A stretch of 7,872 nt of DNA. Origin: RYN-433 sp036558265 (GTDB lineage Bacteria > Planctomycetota > Phycisphaerae > Tepidisphaerales > Tepidisphaeraceae). Position numbers and translations under genes: made by a program. The notes beneath the pieces were generated by a model, which saw nothing but the letters and a program-made list of their open reading frames with translations, did not search any database and was not told where the DNA came from. Positions 1 to 6,057 of the stretch are shown in pieces. Position 1 is the first letter of the stretch. Each line of letters begins with the position of its first letter. The DNA is taken from contig DATBFY010000242.1 in assembly GCA_036558265.1 (NCBI GenBank), forward strand, positions 1 to 7,872. Reading direction: 5' to 3'.

Positions 1-19
1 CCCCGTCTGAACCGGCTTT

Positions 20-1471
20 ATGGTCCGTCCTTCGGCGCTGATCGGTCTGTTCGTCGCGTGCCTGATGGCCGCTTCGTCGCCTGCCGCGGCTCAAGCGGCC
101 CAGCGGAAGCCCACCAACGTCATCATCATCCTCTCCGACGACCAGGGGTACTCAGACCTGGGCTGTTACGGGTCGCCGCGCATTAAGACGCCGCGGATCG
201 ACCGCATGGCCGCCGAGGGGATTCGCTTCACCGACTTTTATGCCGCCGCGTCGGTTTGCACGCCGTCGCGCGCGGCACTGCTCACCGGCTGCTACCCGAC
301 GCGCATCGGCATGGGCGAGTTCCCGCTGCTCCCCGGCGGCAAGCCCTGGCAGACCCGCGTTCTCTTCCGCAACGCCCCGTTCGGCCTCAATCCCGCCGAG
401 ACCACGACCGCCGACCTGCTCCGATCCGCCGGCTACGCGACCGCCTGCATCGGCAAGTGGCACCTGGGCGATCAGCGACCGTTCCTGCCCACCAGCCACG
501 GGTTCGATCAGTACTTCGGCCTGCTCTACACGCCGGACATGCCGCCTCTGGACTACGTCCGCGGCGAGCGGATCGTCGAGCAGAAGATCGACCTCTCGAT
601 GACCGCGCAGCGGTACACCGACGAAGCGCTCAAGTTCATCCGGGATCACAAAGATGGGCCGTTCTTCCTCTACTTCGCGCACACCTACCCGCACGTGCCG
701 CTGGCGGCTTCGAAGGATTTCCGCGGGAAATCGGCGCGTGGCCTGTACGGCGACGCCTGCGAGGAGATCGACTCAACCGTCGGGCGCGTCCTCGATGAAC
801 TCAAAGAACTGAACCTCGACGATCGCACGCTGGTGATTTACACGTCCGACAACGGACCGTGGCTCGCCAAGGGCGAGGCCGGCGGCAGCGCCGTGCCGCT
901 GCGCGGTGGTAAGGGCAGCAGTTATGAGGGCGGTTTCCGAATCCCCTGCATCATGCGACTCCCGGGCACGATCCCGGCGGGCAGCGTCTGCCGCGAGATG
1001 GCGACGCAGATGGACTTCCTGCCGACGATCGCCCGCCTCGCGGGCGCCAGCGTGCCGCGCCCGGTGGACGGCAAGAACATCACGGATCTGATGCTTGCCA
1101 AATCCGGCGCGAAAAGCCCGCACGAATCGTTCTTTTATTACGTCGGCGACCGCCTGCACGCCGTGCGAAGCGGGCAGTGGAAGCTGAAGGTGCCGACAAC
1201 GCTGGCGGAGGAGTTCGCCGGGTATCTGAACATCGCCAACCCGGAGACAGTGATCCCGCGCGCCCTGTACGATCTCGAAAACGATCCGGGCGAGCAGAAG
1301 TCGGTCCTGGCGGACCACCGCGACGTCGCCAAGCGACTTCAGGCGATGATCGAAGCCGCGCGCGCGGATTTGGGCGACTCCCGTCGCAAGATGACGGGCA
1401 AAAGCGTCCGGCCGGTCGGGCGCGTCGCGATCAGTCCACCGTCAACAGCGCCACCGAATCCTGGTCCTTGA
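20..1471 (+). CDS. Secreted sulfatase, formylglycine (Cys) type
   Basis: This 483-residue protein should hydrolyse sulfate esters, probably on a sulfated glycan outside the cytoplasm. Residues 1 to about 24 form a signal peptide with a hydrophobic core ending in an Ala-rich cleavage region. The catalytic set of the S1 (alkaline phosphatase-like) family is complete: D40 and D41 in SDDQGYSD, C80 in CTPSR (the residue oxidised to formylglycine) with R84, K146 and H148 in GKWHLG, H225 in HTYPHVP, D277-N278 in SDNGP, and K298 in GGKGS. The length is normal for the family. An in-frame TGA at 8-10 makes the ATG at 20 the earliest ATG available; no clear Shine-Dalgarno precedes it. Cys-type sulfatases need a formylglycine-generating enzyme, which is not encoded here. 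The last 13 residues (from I471, Pro-rich) lie in the overlap with the convergent gene and look like an extension beyond the conserved end. Substrate and subfamily cannot be read from sequence alone. Confidence 0.95.
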   Translation: MVRPSALIGLFVACLMAASSPAAAQAAQRKPTNVIIILSDDQGYSDLGCYGSPRIKTPRIDRMAAEGIRFTDFYAAASVCTPSRAALLTGCYPTRIGMGEFPLLPGGKPWQTRVLFRNAPFGLNPAETTTADLLRSAGYATACIGKWHLGDQRPFLPTSHGFDQYFGLLYTPDMPPLDYVRGERIVEQKIDLSMTAQRYTDEALKFIRDHKDGPFFLYFAHTYPHVPLAASKDFRGKSARGLYGDACEEIDSTVGRVLDELKELNLDDRTLVIYTSDNGPWLAKGEAGGSAVPLRGGKGSSYEGGFRIPCIMRLPGTIPAGSVCREMATQMDFLPTIARLAGASVPRPVDGKNITDLMLAKSGAKSPHESFFYYVGDRLHAVRSGQWKLKVPTTLAEEFAGYLNIANPETVIPRALYDLENDPGEQKSVLADHRDVAKRLQAMIEAARADLGDSRRKMTGKSVRPVGRVAISPPSTAPPNPGP

Positions 1472-2837
1472 CGATCACCCGGTTGCCCGAGACCACGGGG
1501 TAGGCGTAGGTCGGGGTGTCGGCGACCTTGATCCTGGCGACCTCGGTGAACTTCTCGCCACCGGGCTGGAAGACGATGAGCTCGGACGACGGCGTCAGCG
1601 CCATGAGGACCGGGCCCGCGTCGAGGATGGAGCCAAAGCCTCGGCCCATCCCCCCGCCACCGCGCATGCCACCCCCGCCGCGCCCACCGGGACGGCCACC
1701 GCCGCCGCCACCCCCGCCGGGGCCACCTGGACCGCCGGGCCTGGCGCCGCCCTGGCCTGCTCCGGCGGGACCGCCCGGTCTGCCGCCTCCGCCGGGTCCG
1801 CCTGGAGCGCCCATGGCGCCGCCAATGGAGGTGCTCCAGACGGTCTGACCGGTCTGGGCGTTGATGCAGAAGAGCTCGTTGGCCTGGGTCAGGCCGTAGA
1901 CCATGTTGTCCTTCACGACCGGGGTGTTGAAGACGACGGATTTGTCGGGGTTGTTCCAAAGTGGGGTGGCGGCGATCGTGCCGTCGCCCTTCTTCTCGAT
2001 CCGCACGGCGCGGGTCCCGCGACCGCCTCCCGAGAAGATCAGGGTTTGGCCATCGACGACCGGCGTGGCGGCGTTGTAGCCGCCCATGCCCTGGCCGGCG
2101 AAGGGGGTTTCCCAGGCGAGCTTTCCGTCGGCTGCATTAATAGCAACGATCTTGTGCTCGGTCTCGGCGATGAGGAACTTGGCGCCGTCCAGGTTCATCA
2201 GGACGGGCGAGGAATAGGCGGTGCCGTCGCCGGTCCACTTCCATTTCTGGTCGCCCGTCGCCAGGTCGTAGGCGACGATCGCGCCATTGTCCTGGCTGCC
2301 AAGCTGAGCGATGCACAGCCCGTCAATGACGATGGGGGAGCTCGACGTGAAGAAGCGCGGGGCGGCGCCCTGGAAGTCGTCCTTGTGCCAGAGGGGCTTG
2401 CCGGTAGCGGCGTCGTAGCAGTTGAGGGCGCCGCGGACGCCCAGGGTGACGACCTTGCCATCGGCGACCGTGGGAGAGCTGCGCGGGCCGGGGTGCTGCC
2501 CGGCGGGGCCGGTTGCAGGTTGTGCGGGGTACTCCTGTTTCCAGATCTCATGCCCGTCGGCGGCGTCGAGGCAACGGATGACCTCGTTGGCGTCCTGGCG
2601 GCCGAAGGCGAAGATCCGGTCACCGACCAGGGCGGGGGTGGCGTCGCCGTTGCCGACGGGAACCTTCCATTTCTGGTTCAACTGCTTGGGCCAAGTCTGC
2701 GGTGGGGTGAAGTTGGCGGCCTTGGCGTCGCGGTTGGCCCCGCGCCACTGAGGCCAGTCCTGGGCGGAGGCGGTCACTGCTGCGCCCGACAACATACAAC
2801 CCAATACGCAGGCCAGAGTTCGATTCGCGTTTTGCAT
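1431..2837 (-). CDS. Secreted PQQ-like (BamB-like) beta-propeller protein with Gly-rich insert
   Basis: A 468-residue exported protein of the PQQ-binding-like propeller fold. The signal peptide spans about residues 1-25 (cut after ASA), and the mature start reads DWPQWRGANRD, a signature common in planctomycete propeller proteins. Blade motifs ending in the docking Trp are seen at 91-99 (DAADGHEIW), 142-150 (DAATGKPLW), 191-199 (DLATGDQKW), 234-242 (NAADGKLAW) and 326-334 (NAQTGQTVW). I see no catalytic residues of quinoprotein dehydrogenases, so a binding or scaffold role is likelier than PQQ-dependent oxidation. Residues 339-402 are a low-complexity Gly/Pro/Arg insert between two blade strands. 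The start is supported by AGGAG five bases upstream (2843-2847 on the plus strand). It lies 87 bp after the esterase gene on the same strand and may be co-transcribed with it. The exact function is unknown; confidence is high for the fold and low for the role. Confidence 0.92.
   Translation of the reverse strand: MQNANRTLACVLGCMLSGAAVTASAQDWPQWRGANRDAKAANFTPPQTWPKQLNQKWKVPVGNGDATPALVGDRIFAFGRQDANEVIRCLDAADGHEIWKQEYPAQPATGPAGQHPGPRSSPTVADGKVVTLGVRGALNCYDAATGKPLWHKDDFQGAAPRFFTSSSPIVIDGLCIAQLGSQDNGAIVAYDLATGDQKWKWTGDGTAYSSPVLMNLDGAKFLIAETEHKIVAINAADGKLAWETPFAGQGMGGYNAATPVVDGQTLIFSGGGRGTRAVRIEKKGDGTIAATPLWNNPDKSVVFNTPVVKDNMVYGLTQANELFCINAQTGQTVWSTSIGGAMGAPGGPGGGGRPGGPAGAGQGGARPGGPGGPGGGGGGGGRPGGRGGGGMRGGGGMGRGFGSILDAGPVLMALTPSSELIVFQPGGEKFTEVARIKVADTPTYAYPVVSGNRVIVKDQDSVALLTVD
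1632..1823 (-). repeat. Low-complexity Gly/Pro/Arg-coding tract inside the propeller gene
   Basis: This stretch encodes residues 339-402 of the propeller protein. About 40 of the 64 residues are Gly; the rest are mostly Pro, Ala, Met and Arg, and Arg is the only charged residue. On the plus strand it appears as degenerate ccg/ccgcc runs. The reading frame stays open and blade-like sequence resumes after it (SILDAGPVLMAL), so it is an in-frame insertion and not a frameshift. Slippage in such GC-rich triplet runs is a plausible origin. Confidence 0.85.
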
Positions 2838-2924
2838 GTTGGCTCCTGCGAGAGAGAGGTGAGTTCCGGGATCTTAACGGATTGGATGGATAATTGTTGT
2901 GCCAATGTGGCAAGACGGCTCGCC
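2838..2924. promoter_or_regulatory. Spacer between esterase and propeller genes, possible weak promoter
   Basis: The 87-bp gap is AT-richer than its surroundings (notably 2871-2905). On the minus strand a TAAGAT hexamer (2871-2876) could be a -10 element for the propeller gene, but its best -35 partner (ACAACA, 18-bp spacer) is poor. A 5-bp inverted repeat, TGCCA-ATG-TGGCA (2900-2912), lies just after the esterase stop and could be an operator or a weak hairpin. No T-run follows it, so it is not a good intrinsic terminator. Co-transcription with the esterase is as likely as an independent promoter. Confidence 0.25.
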
Positions 2925-4184
2925 TCACCGGAAGAGCTGGGGGGCGAACTCGTTGAGGTACTGGTGCCAGTTGATCCAGGTGTGGCCGCCGCCGGTCTCC
3001 TTGAAGACGGGCTTGAAACCGTGCTTTTGAAGGAGCTCAACCGACTGGCGGGTCCGGCTCAACAGGAAGTCTTGCGATCCGGTGGCGAACCAGAGGAGCT
3101 TGAGTCCCTCTTTGGCCGAGGCGTCGTCGAGCGCGGACTGGTTTTGTTTTTCCCAGTCGGGCAGGTTGCGGAAGAGGAGCCCGGAGCTGAACACGCCGAC
3201 GTAGCCGTAGTCCTTGAGGTTCGCGAGCGCGACGTTGAGGGTCTGTGCGCCGCCCATCGAGAGCCCGGCGATGGCGCGGCTGTCGCGGTCGGCCAGGACG
3301 CGGTAGTGCTTCTCGACGAAGGGGCGGATGTCCCTGGCGAAATCGGCCTCGAAGGCGTTGGCGCCCAGGTTCGGCCGGCCGTCCGCCGGTGCGGAGGCGG
3401 GCGGGGCGCCGACGCCGAACGGCCCGGTGTGGCCGGCGGGCATGACGACGATCATCGGCTTTGCCTTGCCGGCGGCGATGAGGTTGTCGAGGATGAAGTT
3501 GGCGCGGCCGACGCTGGTCCACGAATCGTCACTGTCGCCGGCGCCGTGGAGGAGGTAGAGGACGGGATAGCGGTCCTGACCGGCCTCATAACCCGGTGGC
3601 GTGTAGACGTGCATCCGCCGATCCCTGCCGAGCGCGGTCGAGCGGTAATGAACGGCGGCGACGGCGCCGTGGGGCACGGCCGTGGTGTCCATGAAATCCG
3701 ATCCGGGCACGTGGACGACGCTCCAGGCATTGCCGTTGGATTCGCTGGTTGCGGGATTCCGCGGATCGACGACGGGTACGCCGTCCACGCTGAAGGTGTA
3801 GCGGTAGGTGCCGGGGTCGACTGGGCCAAGGACCAGTTCCCACACGCCGTTCTGGCCCCTGGCGAGCGTCCGTGGCTGGCGGGGATCGCCGGGGAGGTCG
3901 CCGGCGGAGAGTCGGACGTTTTCGGCCCTGGGGGCGAGGAGGCGGAAGGCGACGTGGCGGTCGGGGCGGACGTCGGGCGAGATGACGGTCGGTCCGCGGG
4001 TGGTGGCGCCGGGCCTGCCCCGCACGGCCTGGGTGGTGGCCTGGGTCTGGGGGGCGGCGCGTTGCGGCTGCGGCTGCGGCGGTTGCTGTGCCGACACTGG
4101 TCCGGTGGAGAAGGCAGCGGCGAGGATACACATGGCGGGAATGATCGCGGCAAGCCCGCCGCGCGACGACATCGCTCGACTCAT
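2925..4184 (-). CDS. Secreted CE1-type esterase (feruloyl/acetylxylan esterase-like)
   Basis: A 419-residue secreted alpha/beta-hydrolase of the esterase D/CE1 family that should cleave ester side groups (ferulate, acetate or similar) from plant-type polysaccharides. In order: signal peptide 1 to about 32 (ending VSA), a Pro/Gln/Thr-rich linker about 33-65, an early-set immunoglobulin-like domain about 70-160 (RHVAFRLLAPRAENVRLS, PGTYRYTFSVDG), and the catalytic domain about 172-419. Catalytic residues are nucleophile S309 in GLSMGG, likely acid D372 in GSQD, and H401 in GGGHTW; H213-G214 in LLHGAGD marks the oxyanion region. I chose the ATG at 4184, which gives a clean signal peptide and has AGGGAG seven bases upstream, over an in-frame ATG at 4247 that would put 21 polar residues before the signal. 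Carbohydrate esterases with this early-set plus CE1 layout are common in xylan gene clusters. The ester substrate cannot be decided, and a siderophore-esterase-like role is a less likely alternative. Confidence 0.92.
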   Translation of the reverse strand: MSRAMSSRGGLAAIIPAMCILAAAFSTGPVSAQQPPQPQPQRAAPQTQATTQAVRGRPGATTRGPTVISPDVRPDRHVAFRLLAPRAENVRLSAGDLPGDPRQPRTLARGQNGVWELVLGPVDPGTYRYTFSVDGVPVVDPRNPATSESNGNAWSVVHVPGSDFMDTTAVPHGAVAAVHYRSTALGRDRRMHVYTPPGYEAGQDRYPVLYLLHGAGDSDDSWTSVGRANFILDNLIAAGKAKPMIVVMPAGHTGPFGVGAPPASAPADGRPNLGANAFEADFARDIRPFVEKHYRVLADRDSRAIAGLSMGGAQTLNVALANLKDYGYVGVFSSGLLFRNLPDWEKQNQSALDDASAKEGLKLLWFATGSQDFLLSRTRQSVELLQKHGFKPVFKETGGGHTWINWHQYLNEFAPQLFR

Positions 4185-4191
4185 CGGGGTG

Positions 4192-4197
4192 CTCCCT
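4192..4197 (-). promoter_or_regulatory. Ribosome binding site that sets the esterase start
   Basis: On the minus strand this reads AGGGAG, seven bases before the ATG at 4184. The longer in-frame start at 4247 lies within a predicted hairpin region and has no comparable site, so this element decides the start. Confidence 0.7.
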
Positions 4198-4220
4198 GGG
4201 TTGGTTGACCTTCCCCAGTC

Positions 4221-4245
4221 GGCGCCCCGCAGAGCGATGGGCGCC
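4221..4245 (-). promoter_or_regulatory. GC hairpin in the esterase 5' leader
   Basis: A perfect 7-bp inverted repeat (GGCGCCC at 4221-4227, GGGCGCC at 4239-4245) with an 11-base loop lies about 37 bases upstream of the esterase start. If transcription starts upstream, the leader mRNA would fold here. It could stabilise the message or affect translation, but such GC stems also arise by chance in DNA of this composition. Confidence 0.35.
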
Positions 4246-4288
4246 ATCTGGTGACCGTTGACATGAGACGTGAAACGGACGAACGGAC

Positions 4289-4317
4289 AAGCTATTGCCG
4301 GGAGGGGTGAGCGTCAA
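4289..4317 (-). promoter_or_regulatory. Candidate sigma70-type promoter for the esterase
   Basis: On the minus strand, TTGACG (4312-4317) and TAGCTT (4289-4294) are separated by 17 bp. The -35 matches the consensus at five of six positions; the -10 is weak at three of six. It would start transcription near 4282 and give a leader of about 100 bases. A 5-bp inverted repeat (GCGTC 4311-4315, GACGC 4326-4330) overlaps the -35 and might be a regulator site. Confidence 0.35.
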
Positions 4318-4361
4318 TGCAAAAAGACGCCAGGCGGGATGTCGCGCGCGCGTGCGGACCG

Positions 4362-4426
4362 CGCAGAATTGACAGCGCGGGGTAGCCCGTCACAATCGCG
4401 CTACGTCGGCACAGCGCAATTCTGCG
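4362..4426. repeat. Perfect 10-bp inverted repeat flanking the promoter of the HNG-repeat gene
   Basis: CGCAGAATTG at 4362-4371 is repeated in inverse as CAATTCTGCG at 4417-4426, 45 bp apart (55 bp centre to centre). The left arm overlaps the first half of the candidate -35 hexamer, and the right arm abuts the ribosome binding site of the gene at 4436. ACAGCGC also occurs as a direct repeat on the inner side of both arms (4372-4378 and 4411-4417). A smaller inner inverted repeat, GTAGC/GCTAC (4382-4386, 4400-4404), lies between. This arrangement suits paired operator half-sites, or a leader stem if transcription starts farther upstream. Confidence 0.6.
4369..4396 (+). promoter_or_regulatory. 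Candidate sigma70-type promoter for the HNG-repeat gene
   Basis: A perfect TTGACA (4369-4374) is followed after 16 bp by CACAAT (4391-4396), which matches TATAAT at four of six positions. Transcription would start near 4403, leaving a leader of about 33 bases before the ATG at 4436. The -35 overlaps the left arm of the inverted repeat, so a protein bound there would block polymerase. Confidence 0.5.
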
Positions 4427-4430
4427 GAGA
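4426..4430 (+). promoter_or_regulatory. Ribosome binding site of the HNG-repeat gene
   Basis: GGAGA lies five bases before the ATG at 4436 and shares its first base with the right arm of the inverted repeat. This supports the chosen start and means anything occupying or folding that arm could mask translation initiation. Confidence 0.6.
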
Positions 4431-4435
4431 ATCCC

Positions 4436-5278
4436 ATGACTCGACTCGCATGGAGTTCCGTCCTGTGGTTATCGCTCGTCGTGGTGGGCAACGGCTGCAT
4501 GTTCGGAGGCAACCGGCCGTGGACCGGGCCGCAGTCGGAAACGCTCCAACTCGACCCGTCCACGCTGGCGTCGCTCGACGTGCGAACGGACAACGGAGGG
4601 ATCGACTTCACCGGCGGCGCTGCGGGCGCGCCGACGGTCGTCGCAACGAAGCGGGCCTGCGGAGGCAACGCCGAGGATGCCGAGCTGGCCCTCAAGGAAA
4701 TCCTGGTCTTCGTGGAGCCCAACGGTCGGGGCGGACAGACGATCGGCTGGCGGTGGCGGCGAAGTTCGCCGCCGCCTGCGTGGGGGGCCGAGGTTAGCTT
4801 TGCCATCCGCGCGCCGCAGCGGACGGACCTGGTCGCCGAAACGCACAACGGCGACATCGACGCAACCGGCGTCGCGGGTTCGATGCGGGCCGTCTCCCAC
4901 AATGGCGACATCCGCGTTGACGCCAGGGGGCCCGCGCTCGATGCCGTCAACCACAATGGCGAGATCAACGTGGTGTACGACGGCCCCCGCGTGAGCCTGC
5001 AATCCAGCAACGGGACGATCACGGCCGAGCTCGCGCGGTGCGCGAGTCTTGCGGGCGAGATCGAATCGCACAACGGGGCGATTATTGCGACGATCGGCCC
5101 GAACACGTCGGCGGACTGGGTTTGCCGCACGGCCAATGGCGAGGTCCGTTTCGAGCCGCCGGCCACGAACGTCAGCAGGACCGGGACGCGTTTCACGGGT
5201 CGCACGGGCGCCGGCGGGACGTCGATGACGCTGAACACGCACAATGGCGAGATCCACGTGAAGGCCGGGCGCGAGTGA
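4436..5278 (+). CDS. DUF4097-like HNG-repeat protein, probable exported lipoprotein
   Basis: This 280-residue protein has an N-terminal hydrophobic segment (about 5-18) followed by C21, suggesting a lipoprotein. The lipobox is atypical (Gly-Asn-Gly before Cys, with Gly instead of Leu at -3), so cleavage by signal peptidase II is uncertain. The body is beta-strand-rich and resembles the DUF4097/adhesin-like repeat family: a [HSA]NG[DETA][IV] motif recurs at 137, 155, 173, 191, 212, 233 and 269, mostly 18 or 21 residues apart, with a degenerate first copy (DNGGID) at 52. Such spacing suits one solenoid turn per repeat. A segment at 104-117 (WRWRR, then SPPPAW) interrupts the early part. No catalytic motif is seen. 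Family members are often putative envelope or adhesin-like proteins of unknown function, sometimes next to anti-sigma or membrane-stress genes, but none are here. It is divergent from the esterase and convergent with the ODP gene. The start is supported by GGAGA five bases upstream. Confidence 0.85.
   Translation: MTRLAWSSVLWLSLVVVGNGCMFGGNRPWTGPQSETLQLDPSTLASLDVRTDNGGIDFTGGAAGAPTVVATKRACGGNAEDAELALKEILVFVEPNGRGGQTIGWRWRRSSPPPAWGAEVSFAIRAPQRTDLVAETHNGDIDATGVAGSMRAVSHNGDIRVDARGPALDAVNHNGEINVVYDGPRVSLQSSNGTITAELARCASLAGEIESHNGAIIATIGPNTSADWVCRTANGEVRFEPPATNVSRTGTRFTGRTGAGGTSMTLNTHNGEIHVKAGRE
4844..5254 (+). repeat. HNGDI/HNGEI-coding repeat ladder
   Basis: Seven copies of a five-residue HNG-type motif are encoded here. 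The nucleotide core cacaatggcga is identical at 4898, 4952 and 5240, and cacaacggcga occurs at 4844, while sequence between copies has diverged. This points to old internal duplication of a short strand-turn unit, with the turn motif kept by selection. Confidence 0.85.
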
Positions 5279-5301
5279 TGGCATCCGCGCGTCTGCGCGA
5301 G
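5279..5301. terminator. Short convergent gap with small GC hairpin
   Basis: Only 23 bp separate the ends of the two convergent genes. CGCGC (5286-5290) and GCGCG (5295-5299) can form a 5-bp stem with a GTCT loop. There is no T-run on either strand, so it is at best a weak bidirectional terminator and may be a by-product of composition. Confidence 0.25.
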
Positions 5302-6036
5302 TCACTCGGCGGTCACGTGGAACGCGTCGCGGAGCAGGCCCGCCAGGTCGCACAGCGCCTTGCCGCCGTCGCCGGTGTAGCTCGAGCCGTGCATGACGGC
5401 GAGCGTGCGCGGCTTCAGGTCGGCCAGGCGCCGCAGCAGGGGGGCGGTGTGGCAGGTATAGGGCATGTACCCGGCGAGCGGGCCGGACTGGAGCCGCTGC
5501 ACGGCGTCGCGGACGCGGCCGAGGATGTCGGCGTCGGTAACGGCCGGCACGTCGCCGAAGTGGTGGAAGAGGTCCGAGCAGAAGAGCGTGCGGTCCGTCT
5601 CGTCGAACATCACGCCGGCGTCCCAGCCGTGGGGCAGGTGCGGCGAGGTGATGTAGCGGAGGCGGTGGCGGCCGGTGTCGATCACGTCGTCCTTGCCCAG
5701 TCCGCGCGCCGGGCGGATCGCGAAATCGTCCACGTTCACGATCTTGCCGACAAAGCTGCAGACCGGCTCGGCGCTCGGGGCGATGCGCAGCCACTCATTG
5801 AGCGCGCCGCACTCATCCGACTCGAAGTGGCTCCAGCCGACGTATCGGATCCTGGCCGGGTCGATCAGGGTCGCGACGGCCTCGCGCAGCGGGGCAAACG
5901 CGCGGCGGTAGCCGGCGTGGAAGAGCAGCGGCGCATCATCCCGCACGAGGAAGTGGTTGAACTGCATGTCGAACGCCGGCTCGTAGAGGCAGATCCGGAA
6001 CACGTCCGGCGCGATCTCATTGATGTTGGCGGGCAT
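5302..6036 (-). CDS. Stand-alone ODP-type diiron protein (metallo-beta-lactamase fold)
   Basis: This 244-residue cytoplasmic protein (no signal peptide) has the metallo-beta-lactamase fold of the oxygen-binding diiron (ODP) branch, known from the N-terminal half of flavodiiron proteins. The classic HxHxDH motif is replaced by H70-x-E72-x-D74-E75, followed by H136, D155 and H216. The gaps are 61, 18 and 60 residues, against 62, 18 and 60 in Desulfovibrio gigas rubredoxin:oxygen oxidoreductase (H79, E81, D83, H146, D165, H226). All six iron ligands are therefore present. The flavodoxin domain that supplies electrons in flavodiiron enzymes is absent, because the protein ends about 28 residues after H216. 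It may sense or bind O2 or NO, or reduce them with a separate partner; hydrolase activity is a less likely alternative. GGAGGT eight bases upstream supports the start. It follows the GH51 gene by 21 bp on the same strand and is probably co-transcribed with it. Confidence 0.85.
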   Translation of the reverse strand: MPANINEIAPDVFRICLYEPAFDMQFNHFLVRDDAPLLFHAGYRRAFAPLREAVATLIDPARIRYVGWSHFESDECGALNEWLRIAPSAEPVCSFVGKIVNVDDFAIRPARGLGKDDVIDTGRHRLRYITSPHLPHGWDAGVMFDETDRTLFCSDLFHHFGDVPAVTDADILGRVRDAVQRLQSGPLAGYMPYTCHTAPLLRRLADLKPRTLAVMHGSSYTGDGGKALCDLAGLLRDAFHVTAE

Positions 6037-6044
6037 GGCGCGCG

Positions 6045-6050
6045 ACCTCC
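6045..6050 (-). promoter_or_regulatory. Strong ribosome binding site of the ODP gene
   Basis: On the minus strand this reads GGAGGT, eight bases before the ATG at 6036. It sits inside the 21-bp gap after the GH51 stop and is the best Shine-Dalgarno in the window. It fits translation of a second cistron and fixes the start. Confidence 0.75.
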
Positions 6051-6057
6051 GGGCTGT

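Noticed and set aside
1516..1848. Plus-strand Pro-rich open frame resembling a proline-rich protein
   Set aside because: The Pro runs are the reverse complement of the Gly-rich insert of the propeller protein, which has clear blades on both sides.
2046..4208. Plus-strand open frame of 720 codons across the propeller and esterase genes
   Set aside because: It lies antisense to two well-recognised genes and runs through their intergenic gap. It has no recognisable motif, a Gly/Val/Glu-heavy composition, and is a usual artefact of high-GC coding DNA.
4258..4263. Second TTGACA on the plus strand as a -35 element
   Set aside because: No -10-like hexamer occurs at 16-18 bp downstream, whereas the TTGACA at 4369 has one and is better placed for the gene at 4436.
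4844..5254. Recurring cacaatggcga considered as a CRISPR or intergenic repeat
   Set aside because: Copies are short, spaced in multiples of three, in frame, and encode a conserved turn motif, so the repeat is at protein level.
4469..5794. Minus-strand 441-codon open frame under the HNG-repeat gene
   Set aside because: It is very Arg/Pro-rich with no domain signature, and it overlaps two supported genes in other frames, including one on the same strand.
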